A stretch of 64,000 bases of DNA from Dipteronia dyeriana (lineage: Eukaryota; Streptophyta; Magnoliopsida; Sapindales; Sapindaceae): positions 3,048,001 to 3,112,000 of the forward strand of contig CM065296.1 of assembly GCA_032871835.1 (NCBI GenBank). Direction: 5' to 3'. How positions within the stretch are numbered: position 1 is the first letter of the stretch; each line of letters begins with the position of its first letter. Below, one piece after another: positions 22,991 through 35,056 of the stretch. The notes under the pieces were generated by a model. That model saw only the letters and a list, made by a program, of their open reading frames with translations, was not told the origin of the DNA and did no database searches. The position numbers and the translations under genes are program-made.

Positions 22991-23907
22991 TGTCGTACGT
23001 AAATTTTATCAGATGTACACGTCATCGACAAAGAGGATAAAATTACCAAGTGGACATCCAAATAGGCATTTAGAAAATATCAAGATATCACCAAAGAAGC
23101 CCGAGTAAGCAGGAATTAAACAAAACCTACTCGGGGTCAACTGACGTCATATACTCGTGGACAATTAACGACGTTGGGGGCTAGTTGATGGCATTTTCTA
23201 TTCGGGATCAGGTGACCTCACTCGGGACCAGGTGACCTCACTCGGGACCAGCTCATATCGTGCCCTACTCGAGACGAACATGAAGAAAACAGAATAAAAA
23301 TCCCAGCGCGTAACTCACACGAGTCGAGTCACGCGAAGATATCCTTATCAAATAGAAACTCTAAAGAAGGAAAAGAATTATCAAGCAGAAAGAGTTCCTA
23401 ATAAGGCAATAATTTTATTCCTTAAAAAAGATCACGCTCTTATAAGGAAATAAATCATAACTGGACTGAATCACTAGAGTCTCATTCGATCTCAATACAA
23501 GTCTCTGAAATAGGAAAGAAGACAATCTACTTCGAACAAGTAATCAATCATAATTAAATACAAAGATATTTTATTACTTGTACAAAAAGGATTATGGGTG
23601 AACAAATAAATAGACCCATAATCTCGCCACAAAAAAAGGGAGATAGACAGCAATTATATAGAAAAATACAGAGAGAATAAAGAGAGATCGAGAATTGTAA
23701 TTATTTTATTCATAGTGGATTTTGCTTTGGTTGATCATTCAACTACCCGTGGACGTTTCTCAGGTCATCGGAGTTTTACCACGTAAAACTTTGCGTCCGA
23801 TTACTTTCTCATTCTATTTCTCTTTCTCTTTCTCTTTCTCTTTGAGATCACAGCTAAAATCCAATTCTTGTTGACTTTTTCCAAACATCCAAAAATTGAC
23901 GTCAACA
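22991..23907 (+). repeat. 5' LTR of the Tat-type element
   Basis: It starts TGTCGTACG and ends GACGTCAACA. Unlike the 3' LTR, it carries a tandem duplication of a CAGGTGACCTCACTCGGGAC word (about 23208-23247). A (CTTTCT)n-like tract lies near 23820-23842. The primer-binding region TTGGTGCTAGA follows at 23909. Confidence 0.92.
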
Positions 23908-23953
23908 ATTGGTGCTAGAAAAAAGGGGTGAACCTCCGATTTAATTAAAAGCG

Positions 23954-25573
23954 ATGGCAGGAAGCAGAAGCAGTTCTGGGGATGTCCAAAAATCTCCGAA
24001 TAACTTCCATGTTAGCAGCAGCTCGCGAGATCTCGCTGCAACAACGTAGAACCAACCGATATCCCTGGCGGGGATCCAGCAAGTTCCTCCGATCAGCGAA
24101 GACCTGACACAATGCTTCCAAGAGGCGCTGCAACAGTTGGTGGCAGACGCAGCAAAAGAAGAAGTTGATCTACTGGCTGCAGAAGAAGCGCAACCTCCTA
24201 ACCTCCCACATGTAAAGCTTCGTTTGGTTGTAGTGGGACCAGAACTAAATAAACAGGAAGCCGGAAGGAACTCGACTCCAATTAATCAGTCTGGACGTGG
24301 AACACCCGAAGAGGAACGACCATGCCAGAAGCAGAACTATGATCAGACAGCCCGTGCTAGACACCGTAAACATGACCGGCACAAGGATCGGTCGTCATCA
24401 GAAGATAGTGATCGGCACCATCGCAAGCGTCATCACGGAACCATACGCCTGTAAGAACCAACCAGTGAAACTCGGCATCAAAGTGAAGAGCCAGAAAGAG
24501 GAATGACAATCACCCAACGGTTCAACCATCATGGAAGTCCAGTATGAGAAAGAGATGTTGTAATTCAGAGCCTAACTCGAGAAGTCGAAAACAATAAGCG
24601 TCAAATGGATGCACTGGTCAGGCGTTATGGGTACAATGATTTATCTGACGAAGATTCTGACAGTCCATTCACTAGGGACATCCTGCAGACTTCATTCCCA
24701 AAAAGATTCAGGATGCCTCACGTGGAGGAGTTGAAGAAGGATACAGACCCAAAAGAACATGTCAGACGCTATAAAAGTGTTATGGCCTAGTATGCCCATA
24801 GTGATCCCCTATTATGTCTCAACTTTCCACAGACTCTAGGAGACACAGGCTCAAGATGGTTCGGGAGATTGCCCCTAGCAAGCATCGGAAGCTTTAATGA
24901 ACTAAGCATGAGCTTCTCGAGGCAATTTCTGAGCAATGTTCACAGGAAAAAGTCAGTGGCTTACCTTTCTCAAATAAAACAAGGGAAAGATGAGTCGCTG
25001 AAGAAATACTTGGGGAGATTTGGCCAAGCGGTTTCAGAAATCGGTAGTGCAAACGATGAGACAATAATTGCTGTGTTCATCAACAACCTACAGAATGGAC
25101 AGCTATCTTTTGATCTGAGAAGAGCTCATCTGACCAGATATACAGATATGATGGACATGACAGGAGGGTACGCACTAGCAGAGGAAGAAGAGTTAGCCAC
25201 ATGAGGATGTTATATGCATGGAGAAAAACCTGAAAAGGACGCTGAATCCAAAGTGCAGAACCAAAAGGGAAAACAGAAAGGAAACAGCAAAGAAAAAAGC
25301 AAGGATGAGGGAAACGGGCGTAATACCGAACAGACCATGGAGAAATACCGAGGTAGATACACTAACTACACCTCTCTTTGGAAAAAGCAGGAGGAAATCC
25401 TGGCCATACTGGAAGCAAATAATCTGGTACAAGAGCCACGTTTACAGTCCCAGCTTGCCCTATGGGATACAACCAAATATTGCAGATTCCATAAGAAAAC
25501 CGGTCATGAGACTTCCAAGTGTTACCAGCTCAGAGATTACATAGAAATCCTCATTCGGGAAGGACATCTATAG
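23954..25573 (+). pseudogene. Tat-type gag remnant
   Basis: The frame starts MAGSRSSSGDVQKSPNN at 23954 and stays mostly in one frame, with TAG/TAA/TGA stops (first at about 24047). The retrotransposon gag domain is clear at 24720-25200 (SRQFLSNVHRKKSVAYLSQI; QGKDESLKKYLGRF). A zinc-knuckle-like CRFHKKTGHETSKC lies near 25480-25525. In the family gag forms the capsid and packages RNA. Stops leave only fragments. Confidence 0.85.
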
Positions 25574-25889
25574 GATGTAATCTTGAAAAGGGATGAGAAA
25601 TCAGAAACAAAAAAAGAGATCAGGGGCGATCACAGCTCAGGTCGAAATCAAAGGGCTAGCCCAGAGGCCTATGAAGTAATACATACAATCTTTGGAGGGC
25701 CATCCACTGGGAGAAGTAACCGATAGCGAACACAGGAAATCAAAGAAGCAGTAGAAACAAGAAATAACTTTGGCGTGAACTCGATCGAGCCGGACCCGAA
25801 AAGGGTAAAGGAAGGATGAGACCCAATAAGATTCACAGAAGCAGATTCTCATGGGGTCGATGTTCGGTCAAATGACACCTTGGTCATAA

Positions 25890-27874
25890 GTGTCCAGATT
25901 GGTCACCGGGGAAGTCAGGAGAATCCTGATAGATAATGGAAGTTCAGCAGACATTCTCAATGTAGCCGTCTACGATCAACTCAGGCTAGACCGAAAAGAT
26001 CTACAGCCTTTCCATACTCCACTTAGAGGATTTGGAGGAATAGAGGTCAGGTCACTCAGGACGGTAAAGCTACCCATGAAGATTGGAGTGGCACCTTGCT
26101 AGAGAACTATGTTGCTCGACTTCGTGGTGGTAGACTTATACAATTGACCATTTAATGCGTTGTTGGGTCGGCCATTCCTAAATAAAACAAAGGTTGTAAC
26201 ATCCACATATGCATTGATGATCAAGTTTCCGACAGAACAGAGGGTCGGGGTAGTAAAGGGATCCCAAGAGATGCTTGAAGAGCAAACCTATCAGTCTACA
26301 AAGACAAGAATGATGAACAGGTATGCACTATAATGCAGCCGAGTCAGAACAAAGAGTCACTATCATTCGAATTTGATCCAAGAGAAGAGTCGAATGAATC
26401 CAAAATTGAACCTATCGAAGAAATTATCTTGAAAAAAGATGAACCAGATAAGAAGGTCAAGATCGGGGCTAATTTGGAAGGAAAAGTCAAGCAAAGCCTC
26501 ACTGATCTACTCAAAGAATACAAAGATGTGTTTGCCTAGAGTCATGAAGACATGGTTGGGATAGATGCCCGAATAATATCTCACCATCTCGCAGTATACC
26601 CGAATGCGAAACCATTGATACAAAAGAGAATATCATTCAATCTTGAAAGAAGTCAGGCAATCAAACAGGAAATAGAGAAGTTACTCGCCGTAGGGTCAAT
26701 TAAAGAGATCAACTACCCTCAATGGGTAGCTAATGTAGTCCTCGTCCAAAAGAAAAATGGACAATGGAGAATGTGCGTAGATTTCACTGATTTAAACAAG
26801 GCGTGTCCAAAAGACAGTTTTCCACTTCCAAGGATAGATCAGCTGGTGGACGCTACGTCAGGCCACGAATTGCTCAGCTTCATGGATGCCTACCCGGGAT
26901 ATAACCAAATCCGGATGAACAAGGCTGACGAAGAAAAAACAACATTCACAACTGATCAGGGTTTGTACTGTTATACAGTAATGCCCTTCTAATTAAAAAA
27001 TGCAGGGGCAACGTATCAAAGGCTGGTCAACAGAATCTTTGCATAGCAAATAGGAAGGAACATGTAAGTGTACATTGATGACATGCTGACCAAGAGCATC
27101 TTGACAGACGAGCATACCTCAAACCTGCGAGAGACATTTGATGTTTTGAAAAGATACCAAATGAAGCTAAATCCGAACAAGTGTTTATTCGGGGTTCCTT
27201 AAGGAAGATTCCTGGGTTTTCAAGTTCATCAAAGGGGAATCGAAGTCAATCCTGAGAAGATCCAAGCCCTGCAGAGAATGACCTTACCAAGGACATTAAA
27301 AGAAGTACAGCGCTTAACAAGATGTTTAGCTTCCTTGGGAAGATTCATCTCAAAGGCCACAAATAGATGCGCACCTTTTTTCAAAGTAATCAAGAAAGGA
27401 AAATGACTAAAATGGAATGAAGAGTGCAAGCATGCATTCTTAAAAATAAAAGAGTATCTAGGGCAGATTCCCATCCTTTTAAAACCACAGATGGGAGAGA
27501 AACTCCATTTGTATTTATCAATTACAGAACTAGCAGCAAGCTCAGTCCTAGTCAGAACAGAAGATGGAGTACAGAAACCAGTGTATTATACCAGCAAGGC
27601 ACTCTTACCGCCCGAGACTAGGTATTCACAGGCAGAAAAAATGGCCCTTGCATTGGTTTCAGCAGCAAGGAAACCGAGGCCATACTTTCAGGCTCACAAA
27701 ATCCAGGTTCTCACCGACTGCCCATTGAAGAAAATTTTATAGAAGCAAGAGATTTCAGGGAGACTAACCAAATGGGCAATCAAGCTAAGTGAATTCGATA
27801 TCCATTACGTCCCCATGACATCTCTTAAAGGACAAGCAGTGACAGATTTTATAGCAGAGTTCACAGAACCAAAC
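25890..27874 (+). pseudogene. Tat-type protease, reverse transcriptase and first RNase H remnant
   Basis: The protease active site appears as LIDNGSSADIL (about 25930). Reverse transcriptase begins near 26600, with VLVQKKNGQWRMCVDFTDLN, FPLPRIDQLVD, and the catalytic VYIDDM block at about 27070-27085. The connection domain and the gypsy RNase H region follow (PVYYTSKALLPPETRYSQAE, near 27575-27640). Numerous in-frame stops (for example at about 26537, 27042, 27065, 27200, 27404 and 27739) and a protease frame different from gag/RT show decay. It ends at a stop at 27879, before an A-rich indel. Confidence 0.85.
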
Positions 27875-27890
27875 CTGTAAGCAAAAAAAA

Positions 27891-29636
27891 ATGTTGGGTA
27901 GAAATTTCCCATGGAAATTGTATGTTGATGGCTCTTCAAACACTCATGGCAGCGGGGCAGGGATCGTAGTATGCACTCAAGAAGGAGATAATGTCGAATG
28001 TGCCATGAGGTTTGACTTCAAAGCAACCAATAATCAAGTCGAGTATGAGGAGCTACTAGCTGGACTCAGAGTCTGTATAGCTCTCAAGGCAGATGAAGTC
28101 GAGATATTCAGTGATTCACAAGTAGTTGTTAACCAAGTCCTGGACGAGTACCAAGTCAAGGATGAAGGCATGATAGCCTACCGTGACATTGCGAAACAGC
28201 TTCTCCAAAAATTCAAAGAATACCGGATTGCCCAGATCCCTTGGGAGGAGAATGAAAAGGCAGACGTTTTGTCCAAACTAGCATCAGCAACAACCACAAT
28301 CAGGCCAAAAACTATTCTGGTTGCACATCTCCTCAAACCAAGCATAGCAGAATCAAAAAACTTAGAAATTTTAGAAATCCGAACACCGCAAGACGGTTGG
28401 ATGACTCAGCTAAAAAGGTTCTTAGAGGAAGGCGTGCTCCCGGAAGATCCTTTACAAGCAAAACGTATCAGGTATAGATCAACAAGATACACATTGATTG
28501 GAGGAGAACTATACAGAAGGGGGTTTTCCCAAACACTCCAAATATGTGTGTCAAAGGAGGACGCATATCGGATATTACAGGAAATCCATGAAGGAGTTTG
28601 TGGAAACCACACTGGGGGTAAAAGTTTAGCACACAAGATACTCAGGCAAGGTTATTATTAGCCTACTTTATTCTCTGATGCACATCGATGTTCTGAGAGT
28701 TGTAATACTTGCCAAAGGATTGCTAATGATAACCGACAACCCCCTGAACAGCTCAAAAACCTCACATCCTTATGGCCATTTGCCATGTGGGGTTTGGATT
28801 TAATCGGCCCAATGCCAGCTGGAACAGGGGGTGGAGCGAAGTATGCCATAGTAGCCGTTGACTACTTCACGAAGTGGGTAGAAGCTGAAGCATTAGTACA
28901 CATCACAGAAGAAAATACCATAAATTTTGTGAAAAAGAATATATTTTATAGGTTTGGAGTCCCAAACACTATAATCACTAACAACGGCACCCAGTTTGAT
29001 AACCTGAAATTCAGACAGCTGTGTAAAGAGTACCGGATTCCCAATTACTATGTCATACCTGCCCACTCTCAAACAAACGGGAAGGTTGAAGTTGTGAACA
29101 AAATCATCAAGCACACAATCAAAGCAAAGCTAGATGCCAAGAAAGGAAGCTGGGTCGAAAAGCTTCCCGAAGTATTATGGGCATATTGGATAACAGCAAG
29201 AACGTCAACAAGAGAGACTACATTCACTTTAGCGTTTGGAACAGAAGTTGTTATCCCCATAGAAACGTCATATGCATCACCCCGGGTCAGGCTATATGAT
29301 GAAGAATAGAATGTTGATATGCTATTACAATGTCTAGATGAGCTAGAAGAGAAAAGGGAGAAGTCCCGAATATGAAATATGACATATCAGCAAAGAGTAG
29401 CCCGCCACTACAACTCTCATGTTCGGGTCAGGAAATTACAACTAGGAGACCTGATACTCAGGAAGGTGTCATTGAACACAAAAAATAAAGGTGCAGTTTC
29501 CTTGGCTGATAAGTGGGAATGCCCGTACAAAGTCGAAGGAATAGCTGGCCATGGAGCATATTGGATTGCACGACCCAATGGAGGGGTTTTACCCCGACCA
29601 TGCAATGCCCAATATCTGAAGATTTTCTATCCTTAA
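27891..29636 (+). pseudogene. Tat-type archaeal-like RNase H and integrase remnant
   Basis: 27891-28300 encodes an extra RNase H of the archaeal/plant type (LYVDGSSNTHGSGAGIVV, VEYEELLAGL, FSDSQVVVNQV), the feature that separates Tat from other gypsy lineages. Integrase follows, with the zinc-finger region (HEGVCGNHTGG...CNTCQ), the first catalytic Asp in MWGLDLIGPMP, and Glu in NGKVEVVNKII. The second catalytic Asp is replaced: codon 28980-28982 is AAC (Asn) in IITNNGTQF, where the family has Asp. Stops at about 28659 and 29307 and the C-terminal segment to 29636 (NSHVRVRKLQLGDLILRKV) complete the remnant. Confidence 0.88.
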
Positions 29637-30159
29637 ATTATTTTTTGTTCTTTTTTCTAGTCAGGACAATTTTAGTTAGGTTAGATATTAGCTGTGGAAT
29701 TTAAATCTTTGTTGATTTTGTAGTGATAAATAATAATCAAATTCGGGATTTTCGAAAGATAAAGCATATGATAATAAGAACATATGGAAGACAAGCATGA
29801 TAATAAGAACATGCAAATAGAATACCCCGGGACCATTGATTCCCGAATGGGTGGAGAAGCTCGAAGGAGCATGCCAGCCGAGCAAGGTCAATTGACCTTA
29901 GCAAAAAGGCAAACCCAATACACCAGATTCTGGAGAAAGGCTAGGGACGCTATCGGAAAAAATTCTGGTGAAATGCGTAGCTGTGTTAAGCGATTCAAAA
30001 AGCTTAACGATTCGGTAAACCCTTACGCATAAAAACTGGGGAGACGTCCTCGGTAATGCGTAAGGACTCGAACATATGATCATGGTGAGCCTTGATATAA
30101 TGTTCGGGTAGCAACCGTGTATGAAACATAAGTATAAACCTACTTACCTGTTTTAAGAT

Positions 30160-30440
30160 GACTCGGTTAATAATACTAGCCAGTTTAATAAGATACTTGA
30201 CATTAAAAGTTATTCGGGTGACAACCGGTTTAATAAGATACTCAGTGATGTTACCCGAACCTCAGAATTAGCTAGTTTAATAAGATACTTGGTATGAAGA
30301 TTGCAACATCCAGTTTAATAAGATACTTGGCGTTAAAAATTATTTGGGGAACGAAACCGGTTTAATAAGATACTCGGTTAAGTTACACGAACATTAGAAA
30401 TAGCTGGATTAATAAGATACTCGGCAACAATAGAGTCAGA
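30160..30440 (+). repeat. Tandem-repeat region between pol and the antisense ORF
   Basis: The word GTTTAATAAGATACT(C/T)GG recurs six times at about 36-50 bp spacing (near 30183, 30229, 30278, 30313, 30361 and 30409). Longer alternating units also carry the words TTATTCGGG and ACCCGAAC. Tat elements are known for variable tandem repeats at this position. Confidence 0.8.
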
Positions 30441-30573
30441 AATTTCATGAGAAATGAAATCAGAGAAACCACTCGGTTCAGAAGCTAAATTCGGGATTTT
30501 ATTAATCTCCAAAGAATGTTACAAAGAATAAAGAGAATCTTTAATAAAAAAACTTATGAAAATTCTACAAAAA

Positions 30574-33387
30574 TTAAGGTTGTGAGGATTTTGAGCTCTT
30601 GCCGATACTCGGGTCGGGCACCATTTCATACTCACAGAGCAGATTCTCATTAGAAGGCCAAGCAATCGTGTCGATTGAATCGTCCATCCATTGGTTGTAA
30701 TCTTCTCCTGGGATCGGTCTAACATCAGGCACTACATCTTCCACGACCGACTCCTCACCGACGTAAAAAGTCGAGAATGAGTGCTCAGATGGAATCTCCA
30801 AATGCATGGGATGAGGCTCTTTACCTCGGCTATGACAGTAAGCTCTCTACTCCTTTATCTGAATAAGAAGAGATTCCAATGACCGATCCACGTGATTCTT
30901 GATCGACAGCTCCCAGTTGGTTCGGGCTTTCTCAGTTGCCCGATTCTTAACCTTGAAAAACTTGCCAGTTGAAACTAGCCCCCATTGAAACTCAAGAAGG
31001 AGAAGGGCATCGTAGGCAGGAGATCTTTTAAAACGATCAACCCCCTAGACTTCAAGTTCCAGCCTGGCCTCTTTGGATAGGGATTCGACCGTCAAAGCCT
31101 GGCGTTCCAAATCTTCGATCTTCTGTTCATACTCCGACTTTGACTGCTCCGCTTCCTGTTCGGCCTTAAGCATCGATTCTTGGGCAGAAGACAATAAGTT
31201 TTAGAGAGACATAGCTTTCTCTTCCGCCAAAGAAGCCCTTTCCTCCACCTCCACCTCCTTCGCCAAACAGTGGTCGGCAAACACTTAGGCAGAGTCCACC
31301 TCCTTTTCATAAGCCGCCTCAACCCGAGCACGGCTATCCTCACTTTTCTTCAGCTGAGCCTCGAGACGCCTTATTCTATCAGCTTGATGTTGCTGCGTCT
31401 GAACCAGCTCAGCGAACTCGGCCACAATCTACAGAAGATTAATTAAAAGTCTGGCAAACAATCAAAACAAATTGAAGAAGTTAGGGATAACTTACATAAG
31501 ATGCATCGTTAAAAACGTTCTGAAGACGATCTGTCAGGGAGCCATCCCGAAAACAACTCCATCGGTCATCCCCGATGAAAGCCCGATCGGATGACATCTC
31601 CCGCAGCATATCCTGGGGAGAAGGATATGAAGGAACCCCCGAGGGTTCAGCCCTTTGATCTTCAACCTTGGGGGGAAGGGAACCCCTGTTCGGCTCCGAA
31701 GTCTCCGCATCCTCCGATGCTTCAACAAAGCTCGGGGGAATCTCAGCCCCAGTATCTTTATCACTGGAGTCAATGAATGAGACCACCCGAGGGACCTTAA
31801 GTGGGCGAGTAGGAGAGCTGACCACATTCCGCTTCTCAGCCCGAGAATGATGGAAGCTGAGGTCAGCTGCGAGATCTTCCTGAGCATCATCCCGGTAAGA
31901 TTCAAAAAATTCTGGACCTATAGGTACTTGTCCCACTGAGGTATTACCTCCATCACCGGCGTTGGACCGCTCAACAGGCTCTTCACTAGGACCCTCACTT
32001 TGCCTCTCCCCGTCATCAGACAATTAAGTATCGATTGGGCCACTCGGACCACTAGTTTCCCCTGCTGTAGGCTGAACGACATCCTCGGGGACATATTCGG
32101 GGACTTGCTGCTCGGCTACATCGATTTCCTCGTCAGACTTAGATGGGGCAATACCGTTATTGCTCTAACGAGAAGCATCTTTTCGGCTCGCCTGAAGAAT
32201 CGAATTCACTTGACGAGCTTGAAGGTCACAGATGATGTCCGTATCGTACACTTAAAAGAAAAAAGGGAATCGTGTTAGAATATAAAAAGCAAAAAAATAA
32301 ACAATGACAAGAAAAAAGAGGGTTGTAAAGATCACTTACATCGCCTGCGGTAGCCTAAAATCTGGCTGAAGAAGCCGAGCTTTATCATTTTCGCTTCATT
32401 GAAAAGATAACTCCTCCTTCTTCTCCAGGGTGCGAACTGCTGCCCGAGCAACTTTGGCCAGCTCATCATCATTAAATTCAAGTTTCTTCTTGTTCCACAC
32501 CTTGAGAGAACAGAAGAAGCGGGGAACGTTTAGCACCCTCCGAGTTCCCCTAACCGAGAGGATGAATTGAAGACCGAGATTCCCTCCGGTAAAAACTAAC
32601 TGTTCTTTCAGAACTTGTTGTATGAAGGGGATCCCCATACAAAACCACTCTTTTTGGGGTCATCAAAAGTATCGAATCCCCGATTCACCTTTATCCCCTC
32701 GGGGACCTAGCAGTCTGGCGGATTAGATATAAAGAAGTAAGTCCCTGTTTTACCAGACTGCCTCAACGTGAAGAAGTGCCTGATTTCACTTGATGAGGGC
32801 GGTGACAAGTTCATCCGGATGTAAATGTGCCACATGCACATCAAGATCTTGTAGCTGTTTGGGGCTAGTTGAGCCGGAGTGATCCCTGCTTCAGCCAGAA
32901 ACCAGGCAATGAATGACTGAAGAGGAAGAGTGATGCCGCAACAAATCATGGATCCATAGATTGCCATCATGCCCGGGGGAGGTTCCATGCAGCTCTATCA
33001 CCCGCGGGAATCAGAGTAACCGAATTGTCCAGATCGAATCGGGGAACTATATTTCTCGATCTCATCTGCCCCGACCACATTCGGCAATGTGACAAACCCA
33101 CTCTGGCGATTGGCAGAGAAAGTGAGACGAGATACCCTGAGTGCCTCCTCAACATCGTTCTCGTTAACAGTCTGCTCCCTGATCCGAACATTGCCCGAGT
33201 TGTGCTTATGGACTTCACTTCTGCTTTGATGTTTTCCCATCCTTCGTAAAGGTACCCTGTGATTAGAAACTTCAGATTCAGAACTAGATGAAGAATCAGA
33301 ACTGGATACAGAAAATTGGACGTCAGGGTGAAGCCCAGAAACGTCGACTTCTAAAAATGGATGTTCATCAGGGGGGATTTCCCCCAA
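30574..33387 (-). pseudogene. Antisense ORF of the Tat-type element (putative gypsy-type transposon domain)
   Basis: It lies on the strand opposite to gag-pol. Going 5' to 3' on the minus strand there are: a serine-rich acidic N-terminus (33387-33000, SVSSSDSSSSSESEVSNHR); a conserved core (32988-32396) with LPLQSFIAWFLAEAG, ITPAQLAPNSYKILM and SSEIRHFFTLRQSG, then a segment with FFCSLKVWNKKKLEF; a disordered acidic stretch (32023-31481); a charged coiled-coil region (about 31430-31050); and a C-terminal tail (30807-30574). The core matches the pattern of the 'putative gypsy type transposon' family (Pfam Transposase_28). Antisense ORFs here are described for Tat elements such as Grande and Retand; their function is unknown. 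Stops and frame changes are present. Confidence 0.75.
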
Positions 33388-33983
33388 TAATCTTCGAACG
33401 CAGGAAACCAGCTGGAAATCCCCACGATCGAGCGCTTCGAAAGCGATAGTAAAGAGTCATTGATGAGAGGACGGATTCATTAACACTAACCTTGAATGAA
33501 GAAATCTGATAGGGTAAAATCTTCTACGGAGAAATGGCGATTTGCTGCGCTAGGAAAAAATTTCTGGAAAAAATTTATGGTTGTGAATCTTTAAGAGTGA
33601 ACCAGCATAACCCCAGTGAAGAATTTAAGGGGGCAGTAGCACGAAACCCTAGGGTCTCAAGGCGGAAAAAATCGATGATAAGATTTGATGACGTAGGCGG
33701 CGCACGGGGAGGCGCGAAGGTTGTTTCTCATAAATGATATCGAAAAATGAAGAGGCAAATGACACGTGTCAAAAAGAGAACTGGCTTTCGCCGTCAGAAT
33801 TCCAAAACATCATCATCATTGAAGATCTCGCGTGAGGAGACAAATCGAATTTACAGGGTCACCATTAAGACATGTCATTATGACAAGACATTTACTCGGG
33901 CATTTAAAAGATATTGAAAAACTGATTAAAATACTTTTGCCCGAAATGAAATCCTGTTCGGTAAAAATATTTTAAGGAGGTAT

Positions 33984-34846
33984 TGTCGTATGTAAATTTT
34001 ATCAGACGTACACGTCATCGACAAAGAGGATAAAATTGCTAGGTGGACATCCAAATAGGCATTCAGAAGATATCAAGATATCACCAAAAAAGCCCGAGTA
34101 AGCATGAATTAAACAAAACCTACTCGGGTACAATCAACGACGCTCGAGGCTAGTTGATGGTATTTTCTATTCGGGATCAGGTGACGTCACTCGGGACCAA
34201 CTCATATCGTGCCCTATTCGAGACGAACATGAAGAAAACCGAATAAAAAACCCAACGTGTAGCTCACACGAGTCGAGTCACGCGAAGATATCCTTATCAA
34301 AGAGAAACTCTAAAGAAGGAAAAGAATTATCAAGCAGAAAGGGTTCCTAATCAGACAACAATTTTATTCCTTCAAAAAGACCACACTCTTATAAGGAAAT
34401 AAATCCTAACTGAACTGAATCACTAGAGTCCCATTCGATCTTAATACAAGTCTCCGAAATAGGAAAGAAGACAATCTACTTCGAACAAGTAATCAATCAT
34501 AGTTAAATACAAAGATCTTTTATTACTTGTACAAAAAGGATTAGGGTTCTATGAACATATAAATAGACCCATAATCTCGCCACAAAAAAAAGGAGAGACA
34601 ACAATTATATAGAAAAATACAGAGAGAAGTATGAGAGATCGATAATTGTAATTATTTTATTCATAGTGGATTTTGGCTTGGTTGATCATTCAACTACCCG
34701 TGGACGTTTATCCGGTCATCGGAGTTTTACCACGTATAACCTTACGTCCGATTACTTTCTCCTTCTCCTTCTCTTTCTCTTTGAGATCACAGTTAAAATC
34801 CAATTCTTGTTGACTTTTTCCAAACATCCAAAAATCGACGTCAACA
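33984..34846 (+). repeat. 3' LTR of the Tat-type element
   Basis: It starts TGTCGTATG after a purine tract (TTTTAAGGAGG) and ends GACGTCAACA, followed by AATAC. It is about 54 bp shorter than the 5' LTR, partly because it lacks the duplicated CAGGTGACC word. Confidence 0.92.
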
Positions 34847-34851
34847 AATAC

Positions 34852-35056
34852 AATAAAAAAAAATAGAGGACAAATACACAGCAATCGCTGCGAAAAAACA
34901 GTATCAAACAAATGGAAAATAACAACCCTTTAAACTGAGTTTGACACTGAACAATTAGTTACTGAACTTGTGAGGCATTATTAGACAAGCATTTTGAAAT
35001 TAACATTATGTTGTTAGAAATGAATTTGTTTTGCTTCTGTGAAATTTCTTCAATCT
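34852..35056. other. 3' flank of the peroxidase gene
   Basis: A short stretch between the gypsy element and the peroxidase stop codon. It is probably the 3' UTR and terminator region of the peroxidase. Confidence 0.5.

Larger units (their letters stand above)
22991..34846 (+). mobile_element. Ty3/gypsy LTR retrotransposon of the Tat type, full length but decayed
   Basis: This 11.9 kb element is flanked by perfect AATAC duplications (22986-22990 and 34847-34851). The LTRs are 22991-23907 and 33984-34846. Order on the plus strand: primer binding site from 23909, gag, protease, reverse transcriptase, RNase H, a second archaeal-like RNase H, integrase, a tandem-repeat region, a long antisense ORF, purine tract, LTR. 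A second RNase H, 3' tandem repeats and an antisense ORF are established hallmarks of the Tat (Retand/Ogre-related) lineage. Multiple stops, frameshifts and a lost integrase catalytic residue make it inactive. Confidence 0.92.

Noticed and set aside
24297..24506. Second overlapping frame in the Tat-type gag
   Set aside because: It is out of frame with the gag domain. Arg/His-rich repeats in the true frame create the shadow.
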